Part shown: piece by piece, positions 20,731-32,144 of the stretch
How the letters are laid out: the number at the start of each line of letters is the position of its first letter
Position numbering within the stretch: the stretch's first letter is position 1
Origin: Diadema setosum
Taxonomy: Eukaryota; Echinodermata; Echinoidea; Diadematoida; Diadematidae
DNA: 64,000 nt
Direction: 5' to 3'
NCBI GenBank assembly: GCA_033980235.1
Contig: CM067065.1
Coordinates: forward strand, 1,802,347 to 1,866,346
Position numbers and translations under genes: made by a program
The notes under the pieces: model-generated
What the model was told of the DNA's origin: nothing
The model's database searches: none
Seen by the model: only the letters and a program-made list of their open reading frames with translations

Positions 20731-21148
20731 ACATTTAGAAGGGTTGCAGTACCGCTGTTACGGTGATCCATGGCATCATTGTAAAACTAAACATATTCTC
20801 TGTTTCATTTCTGCTTCATAATGGTAGATTAGATGATGAGAATAATTATGTGACAATTAATGAAAAACATCATTCCATGGAATGATGGTTAAGAAGCATT
20901 GTAAGTGTCTTAGTCCACTTAAAGTGGTCAAACAATCAAAAAAAAAAATTAGGAAGTTTTATGGACATAATATAGTAGCGTGCAAATGATATCAAGAAAT
21001 TATATTGCTATTATTTATAACGCTATCATCGCCATTTGGTTTCAGTTTGTGTATTCTACTCAACTTTTCATTTACGGCGGTGGGGGGGGGGGGGTGGGGT
21101 AGCCAAAATCCAAGCAATATACATGAATACGCATGAATTCACACATTA

Positions 21149-21183
<35 letters not shown>

Positions 21184-21407
21184 AAACTTTCACTCGTTGA
21201 TCCATGTAGGTAACGTTGTTGTTGATGTTTTGTGTTTAGTGGCGTTTTCCATTCTCTTTAGAATATTTACGCCAAACACTGCTCTATAAATTTATTTTCC
21301 TTTCCTTAATTTTTCCTTTGTTTTTCCTTTTTTCACACAAAAAGGTAAATATTGTAATGAGAGTATTGGTGAAATAATGAGGAATGGGATTTTGACTTTT
21401 TGTGAGA
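20731..21407. other. No gene seen; G-tract and CA microsatellite
   Basis: G-homopolymer at about 21078-21097, (CA)n at about 21150-21178. Confidence 0.6.
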
Positions 21408-22250
21408 TAGGGGAGAGCGGGGAGAAGTGGGACATTATTTCAAGTTCGCCGATTTTCTTCTGATATCTTTTTATAAAAGAGATGATTACATTTCCTTGCG
21501 GGCTTGCATGAAGGTTCATATGGTAGGTTACATAAAGAGCTATAAACTGGGGGTGGCACTGTTCTCAATTTTCTGCAGTTAATGAAAAGAAAAAACCTTA
21601 TTTTGGGGGAGAAGTTGACCCACCCGTGGGTAAAGTGGGACAACGGCAAGGGAGAAATGGGATGGTGTTGGTAAAGTGGGGTAAAGTGTGACATCCTATA
21701 AACATGTCGGAAAAGTCAAAGTTTGAAGGCGTAATGAAACATTGGTAATGAAAACAGTCAAACATGCTTTAAAATGATCTTTATTTCAACAAAACAAGTT
21801 TGAACAACATGTTTGAAAATCTGAACTGTTTTACATGTAATGCTATTATGAGGGACAAATGGGACACGTTGTCCCAACTGTCCCTCACATGGCATATACA
21901 TAGATATGTACAACTGCTCAGTAACCATGCAGGCATTTGTCAAAAACAAGTTATATTAGTTGCATATCAATAAGGCTCACCACCAGCTTCAATTGTGCCC
22001 TTGAAATCATGAATACAAAGACAACAGGTTAATTAACCTGATTTAAAAAAAAAATCATATTTGGGGGAAAATTTTCAATAGCAATTTATGCACACTTAGA
22101 ATTTGCCGAACTGCATGGCTTTCTTAATGTGATGTATGGTTGCTAGGGACTTATTGTAGATATTAGCCAATCGCTGATTGGTTGAACAGTTTTTGATTCA
22201 GAGAACGTGTCCCACTTGACCCGCGTCCCAACTCACCCCGCTCTCCCCTA
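21408..22250. mobile_element. TAGGGGAGAGCGGGG inverted-repeat element
   Basis: Left end TAGGGGAGAGCGGGGAGAAG then GTGGGAC, mirrored at the right by GTCCCAACTCACCCCGCTCT then CCCCTA. About 843 bp, with several internal GTGGGACA(A/C) motifs. No transposase coding seen. Confidence 0.75.
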
Positions 22251-22570
22251 CCAAGAAACCACTTGTAAAAGAGAACAGAGCATGCCATTCTATGAGGAAC
22301 TCAAAGTTTATTTGATTAAAATTGGTTTTGGAATGGCTGAGGCATGCTAAAACAAAGTAAAACAAAGCAATCGTAATAAAAGGTGGGTTCCAACTTTTAT
22401 TAGGATTGCTCTCTTTTGGGTATCTCAGCCATTTCAGAACCAATTTTCATCAAATAAACGTTGAGTTCCTCTTAGAATTACAAGCCCTTTCATTATTTCA
22501 TGAGAAGTTTCTCATTATCTCACCCAAAAATGTTTTAAACCTGAAGTAAGGTCTCAACCAAAACTACTGA
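22251..22570. mobile_element. Foldback TTAA MITE (family A), copy e
   Basis: Directly abuts the preceding element. Both arms are present (AAAATTGGTTTTGGAATGG and CCATTTCAGAACCAATTTTC). The outer ends are eroded. Confidence 0.7.
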
Positions 22571-22885
22571 GTACCCAGTATACGATTTAACAGCCTCGTT
22601 CCTTCTAGTCTTGTTTCCAGACCCTTTTCAAACTTTAGTCCCTTACATACAAAAAAATGCGCCATCTGCGGTGAAAAAGTCGCGGCCTGTAAAAAAAAAA
22701 AAATAATAAAAAAAATAATAATAATAATAATCTGAGAAAAGTTGGGTTAAACTGCAAATACAAAAAGAAAGAAAAGTTGCGACTGTTTTGATATTTCTGG
22801 ATCGAGTAGATCCTCCCCTATCTGCTTAGCTCAAAACAGCTAACGTGCATGCTCATGAGATACGGCTCTCTCTCTCTTGCCCAGT

Positions 22886-23249
22886 GCAGAGACTCCAACA
22901 CTCCCGGTTTCGACGGGAGATCTCCCGCCGAAAGCTCATTATTGCAAAATCTCCCGTTCTCCCGCTTGGGATTTAATTTCTCCCGCCCTGACTCTGTGTC
23001 TCCCGCTTGAAATGATTTCTTACTTTTTGTCTCGTTATGTTGAAAAATAAGCCTTAGATAGGAAGAGGGAGCATAGAACCCTAATTAAGAGCTTCCAGGG
23101 CCCAAGCGGGCCCTCGCTCCCGGCCGCAAGGAAACTTCGCGCTCGCGATATGCGCTTTGCGCACATCAAGTGTTGAGTCTCCCGTTTGTTAGGGGTTTCA
23201 GGCGGGAGAATCTTCAGATCAGAAGGTGCTTGGGGTTGGAGTCTCTGCC
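22886..23249. mobile_element. GCAGAGACTCCAAC MITE rich in CTCCCG
   Basis: Ends GCAGAGACTCCAAC and GTTGGAGTCTCTGC are inverted; CAGT lies on both flanks. The interior repeats TCTCCCG many times. Confidence 0.75.
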
Positions 23250-23280
23250 AGTAATATATCTGATTTTCTGCAGTGCAACA

Positions 23281-23400
23281 TGCTCTTACCATAAACCTTA
23301 CAAACATCTCTCATTCTCTCTATCTCCCTCTCTCTCTCACACACTCTCTCTCTCCCTCTCTCTCTCAATTCCATCTCTATTCTCTCTCACACTGTTTCCT
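23281..23400. repeat. CT/CTCC microsatellite
   Basis: Dense TCTC tract with CACA interruptions. It produces Ser/Leu-rich reading frames that are not genes. Confidence 0.85.
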
Positions 23401-23693
23401 TGTGTGTGTGTATTTGAAGAGTTTGTTCGCAAAAACCGATAAGTCTATTTTTGAAGATTTTGAAGTACGGTCTCTGTCATAAAGTACACAATAATACCTT
23501 TTAAATGATATATTGGTCACTATTATAAAGGTATATTTTTGAAATTATGGATAAAAGAAGCAAACATTTTCTTATTATTCTCTTTATTTTTCTTGACCTT
23601 TAATCGCAAATATCAATACCCGCCTCACTAGCAGGGGACCGTTTTACCGAGATTTTACAGGAGTATTTTGACACGTCGCCACACTTCTCAGGT

Positions 23694-24710
23694 ATGAACG
23701 AAACAAGCAAGTGCAAACCATTTATCAGGAGACAATCTAAGACGCTGTTGGAAATGAAAAAAATGAAAAATTCTCTACGCAAAACGGCCTTTTCTCCAAA
23801 CGCAAATTCTGATGATCGTGCTAAATTCTATGAGGCATTGCATTCGTATAACTTTTTGCGGAAGGAACAAAGAGCCCATGAAAAGCAACGATCAGCAAAA
23901 TATGAAGAAAGTAAATTTAGGAAAAATTTTTGGTCTTTCAGTAAAAATGTCGTCAATGATACCTTGTACTCTTCGGCATCCGATCCCACCTTTTCGCGAC
24001 AAACAGCTGATGACTACTTTTCAGCGAAGTACGCAGGCGAACCCACGCCGATCGACCCGGACAAGCTCGACTGGTGGACGGGCCCGGAGGCTGATGAGAT
24101 TCACCATCAATTCAACATGGGACCAATCAGACCGAAAGATATCAAGCAAGTTTTAGGTCACAAAAGTTCAAACTCTGCACCAGGGCCAGATGGGATTCCC
24201 TATGGGATACTAAAGAAACTGCCCAGTATTCACCATTTCTTGGCAACTCTCTATAGCAAGCTATTATTGAGCCCTAACCCCACCCCACCGCAATCTTGGA
24301 CTCAAGCAAAAGTTATCCTTCTGCATAAAAAGGACTCTTTGGACAATCCTGAGAACTTCAGAATGATAGCACTCTCCAGCGTGTTTGGTAAGATTTTTCA
24401 CCAAATAATTGTAAATCGCCTTGAGAGCTATCTAACTCAGAATGATCTGATTGACACTACAACTCAGAAAGGTTTCATGAAAGGTGTTTCAGGGTGTGTT
24501 GACCATAACATGATTGTTCACGAGGTAATCAAACATGCTAAAATCAACAAGAGAACCGTCCACTTCACATGGTTTGACCTACAAGATGCATTTGGGTCAG
24601 TGCCTCATACACTGATCGAGTATATACTCAGCAGTTATTTTCTTCCATCAGAATTGAGAGCCTACATTAGTAATTTGTACTCTGTTATCTCTGGTACAGT
24701 ACGGCCGTGA
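23694..24710 (+). pseudogene. Hero-like reverse transcriptase, N-terminal part
   Basis: Encodes a basic N-terminal region and the first reverse transcriptase motifs: the fingers motif SAPGPDGIPYGILKK, the PENFRMIALSSVFGKIFHQI block, and the palm motif TWFDLQDAFGSVPHTLI with one catalytic aspartate. The frame ends where the inverted repeat of the 5.7-kb transposon begins: the codons CGG CCG TGA belong to the transposon. The frame is open upstream of the ATG to the 5' truncation point. Broken by insertion, so inactive. Confidence 0.85.
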
Positions 24711-24713
24711 TAA

Positions 24714-25114
24714 GGCAAAGGAACGTAACTCAAAATTTGGGCATTTTGAGTTATGAGCATATGGCTGCTAAATAAAATGCGCTCTTTTTAATGGTGAATG
24801 TCTCAATTCTCAAATGTTTACCATTTCAGAGATAAAAAGCGTATCTCACACACTTTTTTCACAACTTTGCCGTTTCCAGCTAGGCAAAACAACGTAACAT
24901 GAGATACGTATAGAAATGACAAAGAAAGCATTTTCGCTGTTACGGCAAATGAACGTACATATTGTATCTTTACATACACTGTTTTGTCATGGTGGTTTCT
25001 CAAGAAAAAAGAAAGAAATTGCGACGCCAAAAGAACGTATGTCATCATACAGCGCTTTGCTGTATAAAATCAGGGCCATGCGCGCTACAGTCAGCACGGC
25101 AAAACAACGTATCA
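24714..25114 (+). repeat. Left subterminal GGCAAAANAACGTA repeats
   Basis: Five copies at about 24714, 24892, 24943, 25026 and 25098 (AAGGCAAAGGAACGTAACTC, TAGGCAAAACAACGTAACAT, ACGGCAAATGAACGTACAT, CGCCAAAAGAACGTATGTCA, ACGGCAAAACAACGTATCAA). They are irregularly spaced and all in the plus orientation. Candidate transposase binding sites by analogy with other DNA transposons. Confidence 0.75.
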
Positions 25115-25387
25115 ACATCGTGGCCATCACAACACACGCTACGCTGCATAACTCTATGTGTAATACCTACGGCTACGTACTGCAGATCCATTTCAGCCGC
25201 GGCAGTGAATGTAGTGCCGCGCGCCGCTGCTGCTGCCGCGCCGGTTGCGACAACAGCTGGCAGCAGCTGGGTGCAGCAGAGTACTCTCTTGTTGACTGGC
25301 AGGCAAGCTTTGCTGCAGTGTGAACCATGAAGTCATGCCCATTGTTCTGTTTTGCAGTCTTGGAATTGACATTCTCCTGACCAGTTA

Positions 25388-27330
25388 ATGCCACCACAAA
25401 GAAAATCAGCGGTAACACCGGTAAGTTTTATTTATCATTTTGTCAGGTCTAAGTTTGATCTAGCCCGACCAGACGCCGTGCGAAGTACGGCGATTGGGCT
25501 GTACAGAGTGGACGACAGTACGCTATGCTAGTGTAGGGTCCAGTACTTTCGATAATAGTTTTCACTAGAAACATTTAAGAAAACGATGAGTAAAAAATAA
25601 ATAAACAAAAACACAGCAAGCTATGAAAATAAAGAGCAAACTTAGAGCTATGAGTATGACAGCCTTTCCTTTCGGTGGGCTTGGCAAAACGTGGCTCATT
25701 GGTGTGGTTGTGGTTGTGGTTCTACTAATGTAATAAGGAAATGTAGGTGATACTCGTACTATACTAGTCGTCAAGTAGATCAAGTAGTGAATCTCAATAG
25801 AAATTTAGCTATGCACAAATAAACCAAGTGGACCCCAATATACTATCATAATCATCGACATCATTCGACTTGACGTCGTCTACCTCAAATGCAGTTTTTG
25901 TCTAAAAGTATAAAAAAGTAACAGCTTTATAGTAAACAGTAGACTCGACTTCAAGCTAATGACAATAACGCTTGATACTGACGAATTCCATTTAGTCTAC
26001 AGTGGCAACATGAACTGATGGCAGACGATATATTCTAATAATGGCATTAACATCATTACTTTGGCAAGAAAAGTAAGGACAAAAAATAATGTTTGGTATA
26101 CATCTTTGGTTAAACACAAGAAGTCTTAGATCTTGTTTGTTATTCCTTGAAAGGATGAAGAATGTGATTTTGGCGTTTTCATACATACAGGAATCTATCC
26201 ACTTAAAATTAGCCTAAAAAATAAAGTCATATTTAATGGTACTCTGTACCTGCTCACTATGGAGGCCTGATTTTTTTTTATTCTTTGTGCAACTTTAGTC
26301 AGCTGTACATATTCTTTAAAACATTTTTTTTTTTATTTCGATACAATATAATGCATTGTAGCCATGGTAGATCCTATACATGCTATAAGTTCCACCCCTC
26401 CCCCATAAAAAAATGTTGGAGGCAAAAGCTCATGGAATTCAAACATTTATTCTTAAGTTGGGTGGTTTTTAATACTATGGAAAGTTCAAACATTAAGACC
26501 CAATCGTCTACTTTAGAAAATATTAACATTCGTGTTGAAATACATATTTCATTGTCTCTCTTTTCAGGGTCCACACCAACCGCCAGCCTTTACCAGCACA
26601 GAAAAGGAATGCAGTGTATCAAGTACAATAAAAGGTACAAGTTGAATAATCACCTATTAATTCATACAAAAAAAAAAATAGAAGAAGGGGGAAAAATGAA
26701 CCCCGCTTTTGTCATTATCACTGCGACACAAGCCGGCATTTGGAAAAATTATTTCAAAAAAAGAAAAGAAGGCAGAATCCATGATGATGAATTTCTGATA
26801 ATTTGAGAATACCACATTTCACAAATCATTCCTTAGCGATAAAAAAATATCTATATTACATGAAAAATGATGATATCACCATTCTCTCTCAAAACAATCA
26901 CACAGCCTTGTACATCCTTAAGGGGTTATTTGTATGATGTTGAATAATAGATACACCTTTTGTATTGTGAGTGTGTTTCATAAAATACTCATTCTCATTT
27001 TCTTTGCTTTTTTGGAGGGGGGTCTGTGAGAGAGAATTTGTTACACATAACCATGTCTAATGAAGAATTTAATCACATAATATAACTAAAACAGAGTTGA
27101 AATTCACTAGCTGTCTATTATGGAAAATGCAGAGTACCTTATTTTGTATTGATTATTCTCTTCCGTTTCTTGTACATTTTCCTGCAGTGGTCTACCGAGC
27201 AGTTCGAAAGCAGAGAAAAGAGCAACTGGACAGATTTCAGAACAGCTGTGCACGCCCGTCAGAATCTCATGAAAGATGGAGTGGATTGTGCACTAGATCA
27301 GTCAACTCTAGAAGAAAAATAATAAAATTC
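25388..27330 (+). CDS. Possible small spliced gene within the transposon
   Basis: Exon 1 (25388-25420) starts ATGCCACCACAAAG, encodes MPPQRKSAVTP and ends at a consensus donor CCG|GTAAGT. A good acceptor at 26568 (ctctcttttcag) opens a 67-nt exon encoding GPHQPPAFTSTEKECS and more, with donor AAAAG|GTACAAG. A third acceptor at 27188 (cattttcctgcag) opens the last segment. The frames do not join cleanly. The best-looking frame of the third exon (WSTEQFESREKSNWTDFR onward, stop about 27328) needs phase 0, whereas the donor used gives phase 1. AATAAA occurs at about 27374. No family recognised, and too small to be a transposase. Confidence 0.35.
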
Positions 27331-27374
27331 GGATTGTTTATATTATAGGATCAGGTAAATTGTTCACAGTTAAA

Positions 27375-28962
27375 TAAAGAACTCGCAAAACTCAACTGTG
27401 AAGTGTTAATGACTATTCTCACGTTATGAAGGCACAAGAACGATTTTTTTTTAGTATTGATTTGAAACTAAAGATTCTAGTTCGAAAAAAAAATATGATG
27501 AGGGCTCATTGCCCTTTGAAATGATGACTATCAACTTAGGCAAAACTATCACTTGTTCATGTCAAATATTGTTGTAAATGTTTTCCCTCAAAATCAATAT
27601 CATGTCGATTGAAACATGTCAACATATTTCAGAAAACCAGGGAAATAGAAACCTTATTTCCTGCATAATTTTGATTTATTTTGGGCCTAATCCCTCCGGG
27701 AGCTCTCAGACATCGCAGATGTATTGCAGCACAGGAAATCACTGTTGTGATAAGACGTTTATTGAAATATGTTTAAAGTGAATACTGTTGCAAATTTTCC
27801 CTTCGTTTCAGCTGCCTAATAATTGTTCTTTACCCGAGTATTTACTTCTTACTACTCTTCAACAACAATAAGGATTAAAAATGTTATGTGTGCTATTTAT
27901 AATTTGTAATTTGGAGATGTTCTGATCTTCCAAGATAAAAATTGATGCGAAGGTCTGATATGGTAATGTATAGCTAATCTCCAGAAAAAAAAAAATACAC
28001 AATTATGTTTTGTTTTATTGAATTGAGAACTTTGTTCCCAGGGTTTTGTTCAACTGTGGTACGTGTGTAAGCTACTTTACTCGGGAAGTAAATTACATTT
28101 TTTTCTATTTCTTATTTATCATCATGATAATGTATAGTTGCTGCTGATTTGCTTTCAATGTGATAAAAGCATAATGGCATATCAAACTCTCTCTTTAATT
28201 GTAAAAAGGAAGCGTAGATATATATTTCGTGTTTTTTAAGACTTGCAAATAATCAAATGATTTATGTAATGCTGTTGTCTTTGAGAAACAGATGTACACA
28301 CATTTTTCCCTATAAACCTTTCAGAAGATGTAAATGTCTCTGCATCATGTCTATCTCAAAGTTATTCTACTGAGAGAATGTTTGCACCTCTGACAAGTCT
28401 GCGGTGTGTGTGTGTGTGTGTGTTTTGTGTGTTTTTGTACTTGCTTGATTGTGTGTGTGCATGTGTGCGTGTGTTTTTTTTGTGTGTGTGGTCAAGTTAC
28501 ACCTAACAACATTAAAACTTGGATTCATAATTACCTGATAATTCATTGTTATTGTTGTTGTCATTGTTCAAAGAATTGAGCCATATTATCATTAGAAGTT
28601 TTAACCTTACGGATACAATTCATGTAATCAACCAAACATTAGCAGCTTATAGCGATAAACAAAGTACACAATATTATTCTTTCTGTTCAAATCCTTTCAT
28701 CTCAATGGAAATCGTTAAATAAATAAAAGAAAAGATAGAAATTAAAATAGGAGTCTCAATATTAACACAATAAATGCGTGTTTGTGTCTTTGAAACGAAG
28801 TGTATGATTGTACAGATGTTTATACAATTCTTTTTTATACCCATTTTATTTTTTTTGCCACTTTTCATACAGTCATAATAGTTGCCACTCATGCATTGTC
28901 ATACTAAAAATTATACATATTTCAAGTTCATCTTAATTGTATCACATGGCATAAGAAGTGTA
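27375..28962. other. Transposon interior, no gene seen
   Basis: AT-rich, with a (TG)n microsatellite at about 28403-28492. No coding signal. Confidence 0.55.
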
Positions 28963-29493
28963 CACTGCAAAAAGTGCGGTGTTAAATAGTGAACACCGAG
29001 CTGGTGTTAAATTTTCGGTGCTCATTTATGGTGTTAAATAAACACCTCCGGGTGTCATTTCCAAATTTTAAACTGTTTTTTGAAGAGTTTCTTAGTAACT
29101 GCGCTTCTTGTTGATTTTTAATTCAAACAAGACGATCAAGAATTTTACATTAAAATACTAGATTTTTGAAAAAATGTGAAAATAAATTTACACCAAAGTA
29201 ACACCAGCTGGTGTGGTCCCTTATTGAAGCTGGACGGGTGTTAAACCATTGATATCAACACCAACAAATATCAAATCAACACCATGTGGTGTCATTTTTT
29301 AATTAACACCAGTACAGTGTCAAAATAACACCAGGTACAGTGTCAAATTAACACCACGAAGTGTCAGGTGAACACTTTTCAACACCATCACAGTGCATTT
29401 TTAACACCTGTGGGTGTGGTCCTTTATTGAAGTTTGATCGGTGTTAGATTTAACACGCGTGGTGTTAAATCTAACACCGATGTTTTTACAGTG
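28963..29493. mobile_element. 531-bp CACTG-ended MITE, copy 1
   Basis: Ends CACTGCAAAAAGTGCGGTGT and the inverted ACACCGATGTTTTTACAGTG, flanked by TA. The interior is packed with GGTGTTAA and its complement TTAACACC as short spaced palindromes. A second copy of the same length lies at 34420-34950. CACTG ends suggest the CACTA/Chapaev group, while TA flanks would fit Tc1-type insertion. Unresolved. Confidence 0.8.
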
Positions 29494-29915
29494 TAATGAA
29501 ATCCATTTTAAAGACTTTACCCAAACTCGTAGTTTAGTTGTGAATATTAATCCAAATCCATGTTTTTGTTAAATCAACATGAATGATAAACCAAATATGA
29601 TTATGTTCCCAATAAAAAATCTTACATCAAGGGATAAAAAACATACACTTAAAGATAATAAAAAAAGAATGGACATCTCAATAAACTGTAAACTATATGC
29701 AAATGAAGAAAAACAAAAATTTACGGTAATTGGTAGATAACAACTAATTACATTTTAGTATATACTCGGTAAGTTTCCAGAAAAAAAAATGAAAATGTTC
29801 AATTGCATCGATAATTTTGCAAGCTACTGTGTTTTACTATTGTTAATATATATTTAAAAACATATAACGGGACTGTTATCATCCAGTTAACAAGATTTTC
29901 AAAGTAAATAATTGA
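29494..29915. other. Transposon interior, no gene seen
   Basis: AT-rich, non-coding. Confidence 0.5.
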
Positions 29916-30150
29916 TAGAGATTGTTGCCATTGAGTCGGGATACGTCATTCTGCCTAATTACATTGATGAAAGGGTTGAGGCGCAGATATTTGTAAGTCA
30001 AGATACGTTCTTTTGGCATACTGAAGTGGCTTCGCTGGAGAATGCTTACGCGCCGTAAGTCAGGATACGTTCTTTTGCCTAATTGATATGTTGCCGCGTG
30101 AGGATTCTCGCACAACGTAAGTGAGGATACGCTCTTTTGGCAAACTAGAA
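29916..30150 (-). repeat. Right subterminal array with exact 62-bp spacing
   Basis: GATACGT(T/C) cores start at 29940, 30002, 30064 and 30126, exactly 62 bp apart. Each sits in a conserved block close to GTAAGTCAGGATACGTTCTT then TTGCC. The spacers between blocks are largely unrelated. On the minus strand each block reads GGCAAAAGAACGTATC, the same motif as in the left subterminal zone and the terminal repeat. Confidence 0.85.
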
Positions 30151-30400
30151 TTACTCATCAGCACAGTGCTGTGATTAGGTAAAGTGCTGTATCTATTCTA
30201 AACATGGCAATAACTCTAAAACGGGAAGTCCTATTTTACTGAAATTTTCCCGAGATATTCTTTATTAATGCCTAAGAAGCTTCGCTGCTTCAAAAGTGTT
30301 TTACTCGTATGACGGAAAAATGGGAACCAATTGAATTTTCAAACTCGTTTTTCTCAGAACATGATATTCTGAGTTACGTTGTTTTGCCTTATTACGGCCG

Positions 30401-32144
30401 AGTAGTAACAAAACATTGGAACACTGAGCCATTTCAGTTTCGGAAAGGGATCTTTCAGGGGGATCCATTATCACCCCTCATTTTCACAATGTGCATTAAC
30501 CCCCTACTTGAGTATTTGAAAACAAATGATAAATTTGGTTATAATATGTTGAATGAGAGTAAATATGTGACTACATTTTTCGCTGATGATTTCTGTCTGA
30601 TCACCTCCAACAGTAGATCCCACCAGCGAATTATGAATACGCTGTCTTCTCATGTCACTAGTCTCGGGCTCAGACTTAAACCGCAGAAGTGTAGGTCATT
30701 GTCAATATCTAGTGGAACCATTAACAAAACTACCGCATTTCACATTGAGGGCCAGAATGTTCTGTCTCTGAGTGACACTGATAATCGTTTTAGGTTTCTT
30801 GGGTCATTGGTCACTGATAAAGATAATTCTAAGTCAGTGTATGATTACCTGAGCGAACTTATATTGTCAGGTTTACGTAACATTGATGCTTCTCAAGTAC
30901 GCCCTATGTACAAATTGGAAATGTATTCTCGTTATTTTCTACCATCAATCAGATTCCATGTCACGGTCAATGACCTTTGTCAAACGCATCTCAAGCAGCT
31001 CGATGCTCTCACGAATAGATATGCAAAAAAGTGGTCGGGCCTCGCCCATCCAGCCACCATGGCAATGCTTCACATGCCTGAGGGACTTGACATTCCTTCC
31101 ATTTCTAATTTGTACATTGAATGCCATACTTTTGCACATGTCCAAATTCGGGAAAAGAGTGACTCTAAAGTCAATGAATGTTTGGATTCAAAAGTTCAAA
31201 GGGAGAAGAAGTGGACAAGAAAAATATCTGCCACTGTCCAATGCGAAAGAGATTGGAACGACATTCACATGCAAAATCTATCGGCCCCGCAACAAAAACG
31301 AGCGGCGAAGAACTTGTGTAAACAACGAGTGTCAGAATACTGGCGCAATCATGTAAAAAATCTGGCTGTACAAGGAAAAACTCTTGAATTAATTAGCTTA
31401 GAAACCGGTAACGCCCAGTGGAAAAGTGTGGCATACAATTTACCTGAAAGAGTTGCAAAGTTCATGCTTAATGCTCTAACAGACTCGCTGAATACGCGGG
31501 CAAATCTGCTTACATGGGGTAAGAGGTCGAGTGATAGGTGCACAAAATGTGGTAATCGTGAAACACTTCATCACGTGCTCAATCATTGTTCGGTCGCTTT
31601 GGAGCAAGGCCGCTTCACATGGCGCCACAACAACATTTTACATCACATTGTTGAGGTCGCCCGGTTAGGTATCCATGGGAACGGTGAAGCTTCACCGGAT
31701 CCCATCATACAAAGTGATCTTGCAGGTGAAATAAGGCCCAATCGGTCCACTGTTCCTCTGGAATGCACGCAAACTGACCTAATCCCGGACCTATGCATCC
31801 TTTGGAAAAGCGATAAGAAACTCGCAATTATTGAGCTCACAGTCCCTTTTGAAACAAATTTGCTCAAGGCAAATGAACGGAAGTCAAACAAATATGCATC
31901 TTTGGTATCTGACATCGAAGCAAATGGTTACACTGTTGTCTTTCTACCTATTGAAATAGGTTCCCGGGGCTTTGTTAGTAATGACAATGTGCAAAGGCTG
32001 AAGAAATTTCTCGCGTTATGCGGAAAACCAGTGTCTTTCAAGACCTTTCCGGACAGATTGTCGTCACTTGCAATCACTTCTTCATTTGTAATTTATTCGG
32101 CTAAGGAAGAACCAAAGTGGGAATGTCAAAATACATTGTTTTGA
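30401..32144 (+). pseudogene. Hero-like reverse transcriptase C-terminal part and endonuclease
   Basis: The open frame starts in transposon sequence at 30309, but element coding resumes after the AGTA at 30401-30404. It holds the motif FRKGIFQGDPLSPLIFTMC, the catalytic TTFFADDFCLI (YxDD-type, here FADD) and the thumb region. A cysteine-histidine knuckle CTKCGNRETLHHVLNHC (CX2CX6-8HX4C type) follows, then the restriction-like endonuclease signature: RHNNIL, PDLCILWKSDKKLAIIELTV (PD...E.T motif) and a terminal basic tail. Stop at 32142-32144. Catalytic residues are intact, but the protein is cut off from its N-terminal half by the transposon, so the copy is dead. Confidence 0.85.

Larger units (their letters stand above)
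24702..30400. mobile_element. Unclassified 5.7-kb inverted-repeat DNA transposon
   Basis: 5699 bp inserted in the reverse transcriptase and flanked by AGTA (24698-24701 and 30401-30404). Removing the element plus one AGTA restores the reading frame across the site. The left end is CGGCCGTGATAAGGCAAAGG then AACGTAACTCA; the right end, inverted, is CGGCCGTAATAAGGCAAAAC then AACGTAACTCAG, so about 28 of 31 positions agree. Both subterminal zones carry more copies of GGCAAAANRACGTAT in mirrored orientation. No transposase signature (DDE, DDD or YR) was found in any frame, so it is probably non-autonomous or has a decayed or heavily spliced gene. The 4-bp duplication with CGGCCGT ends does not match a superfamily I can name. 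Confidence 0.8.

Noticed and set aside
23170..23482. Ser/Leu/Pro-rich frames
   Set aside because: Translation of a CT microsatellite.
24916..25330. 135-codon frame in the GC-richer left part of the 5.7-kb transposon
   Set aside because: Overlapping frames on the same and opposite strand are equally open. The region is explained by subterminal repeats and GC-rich sequence upstream of the ATG at 25388.
29916..30150. Evenly spaced repeat blocks with diverged spacers, also CRISPR-like
   Set aside because: It lies in the subterminal zone of an inverted-repeat transposon, the motif matches the terminal repeat, and the genome is animal.
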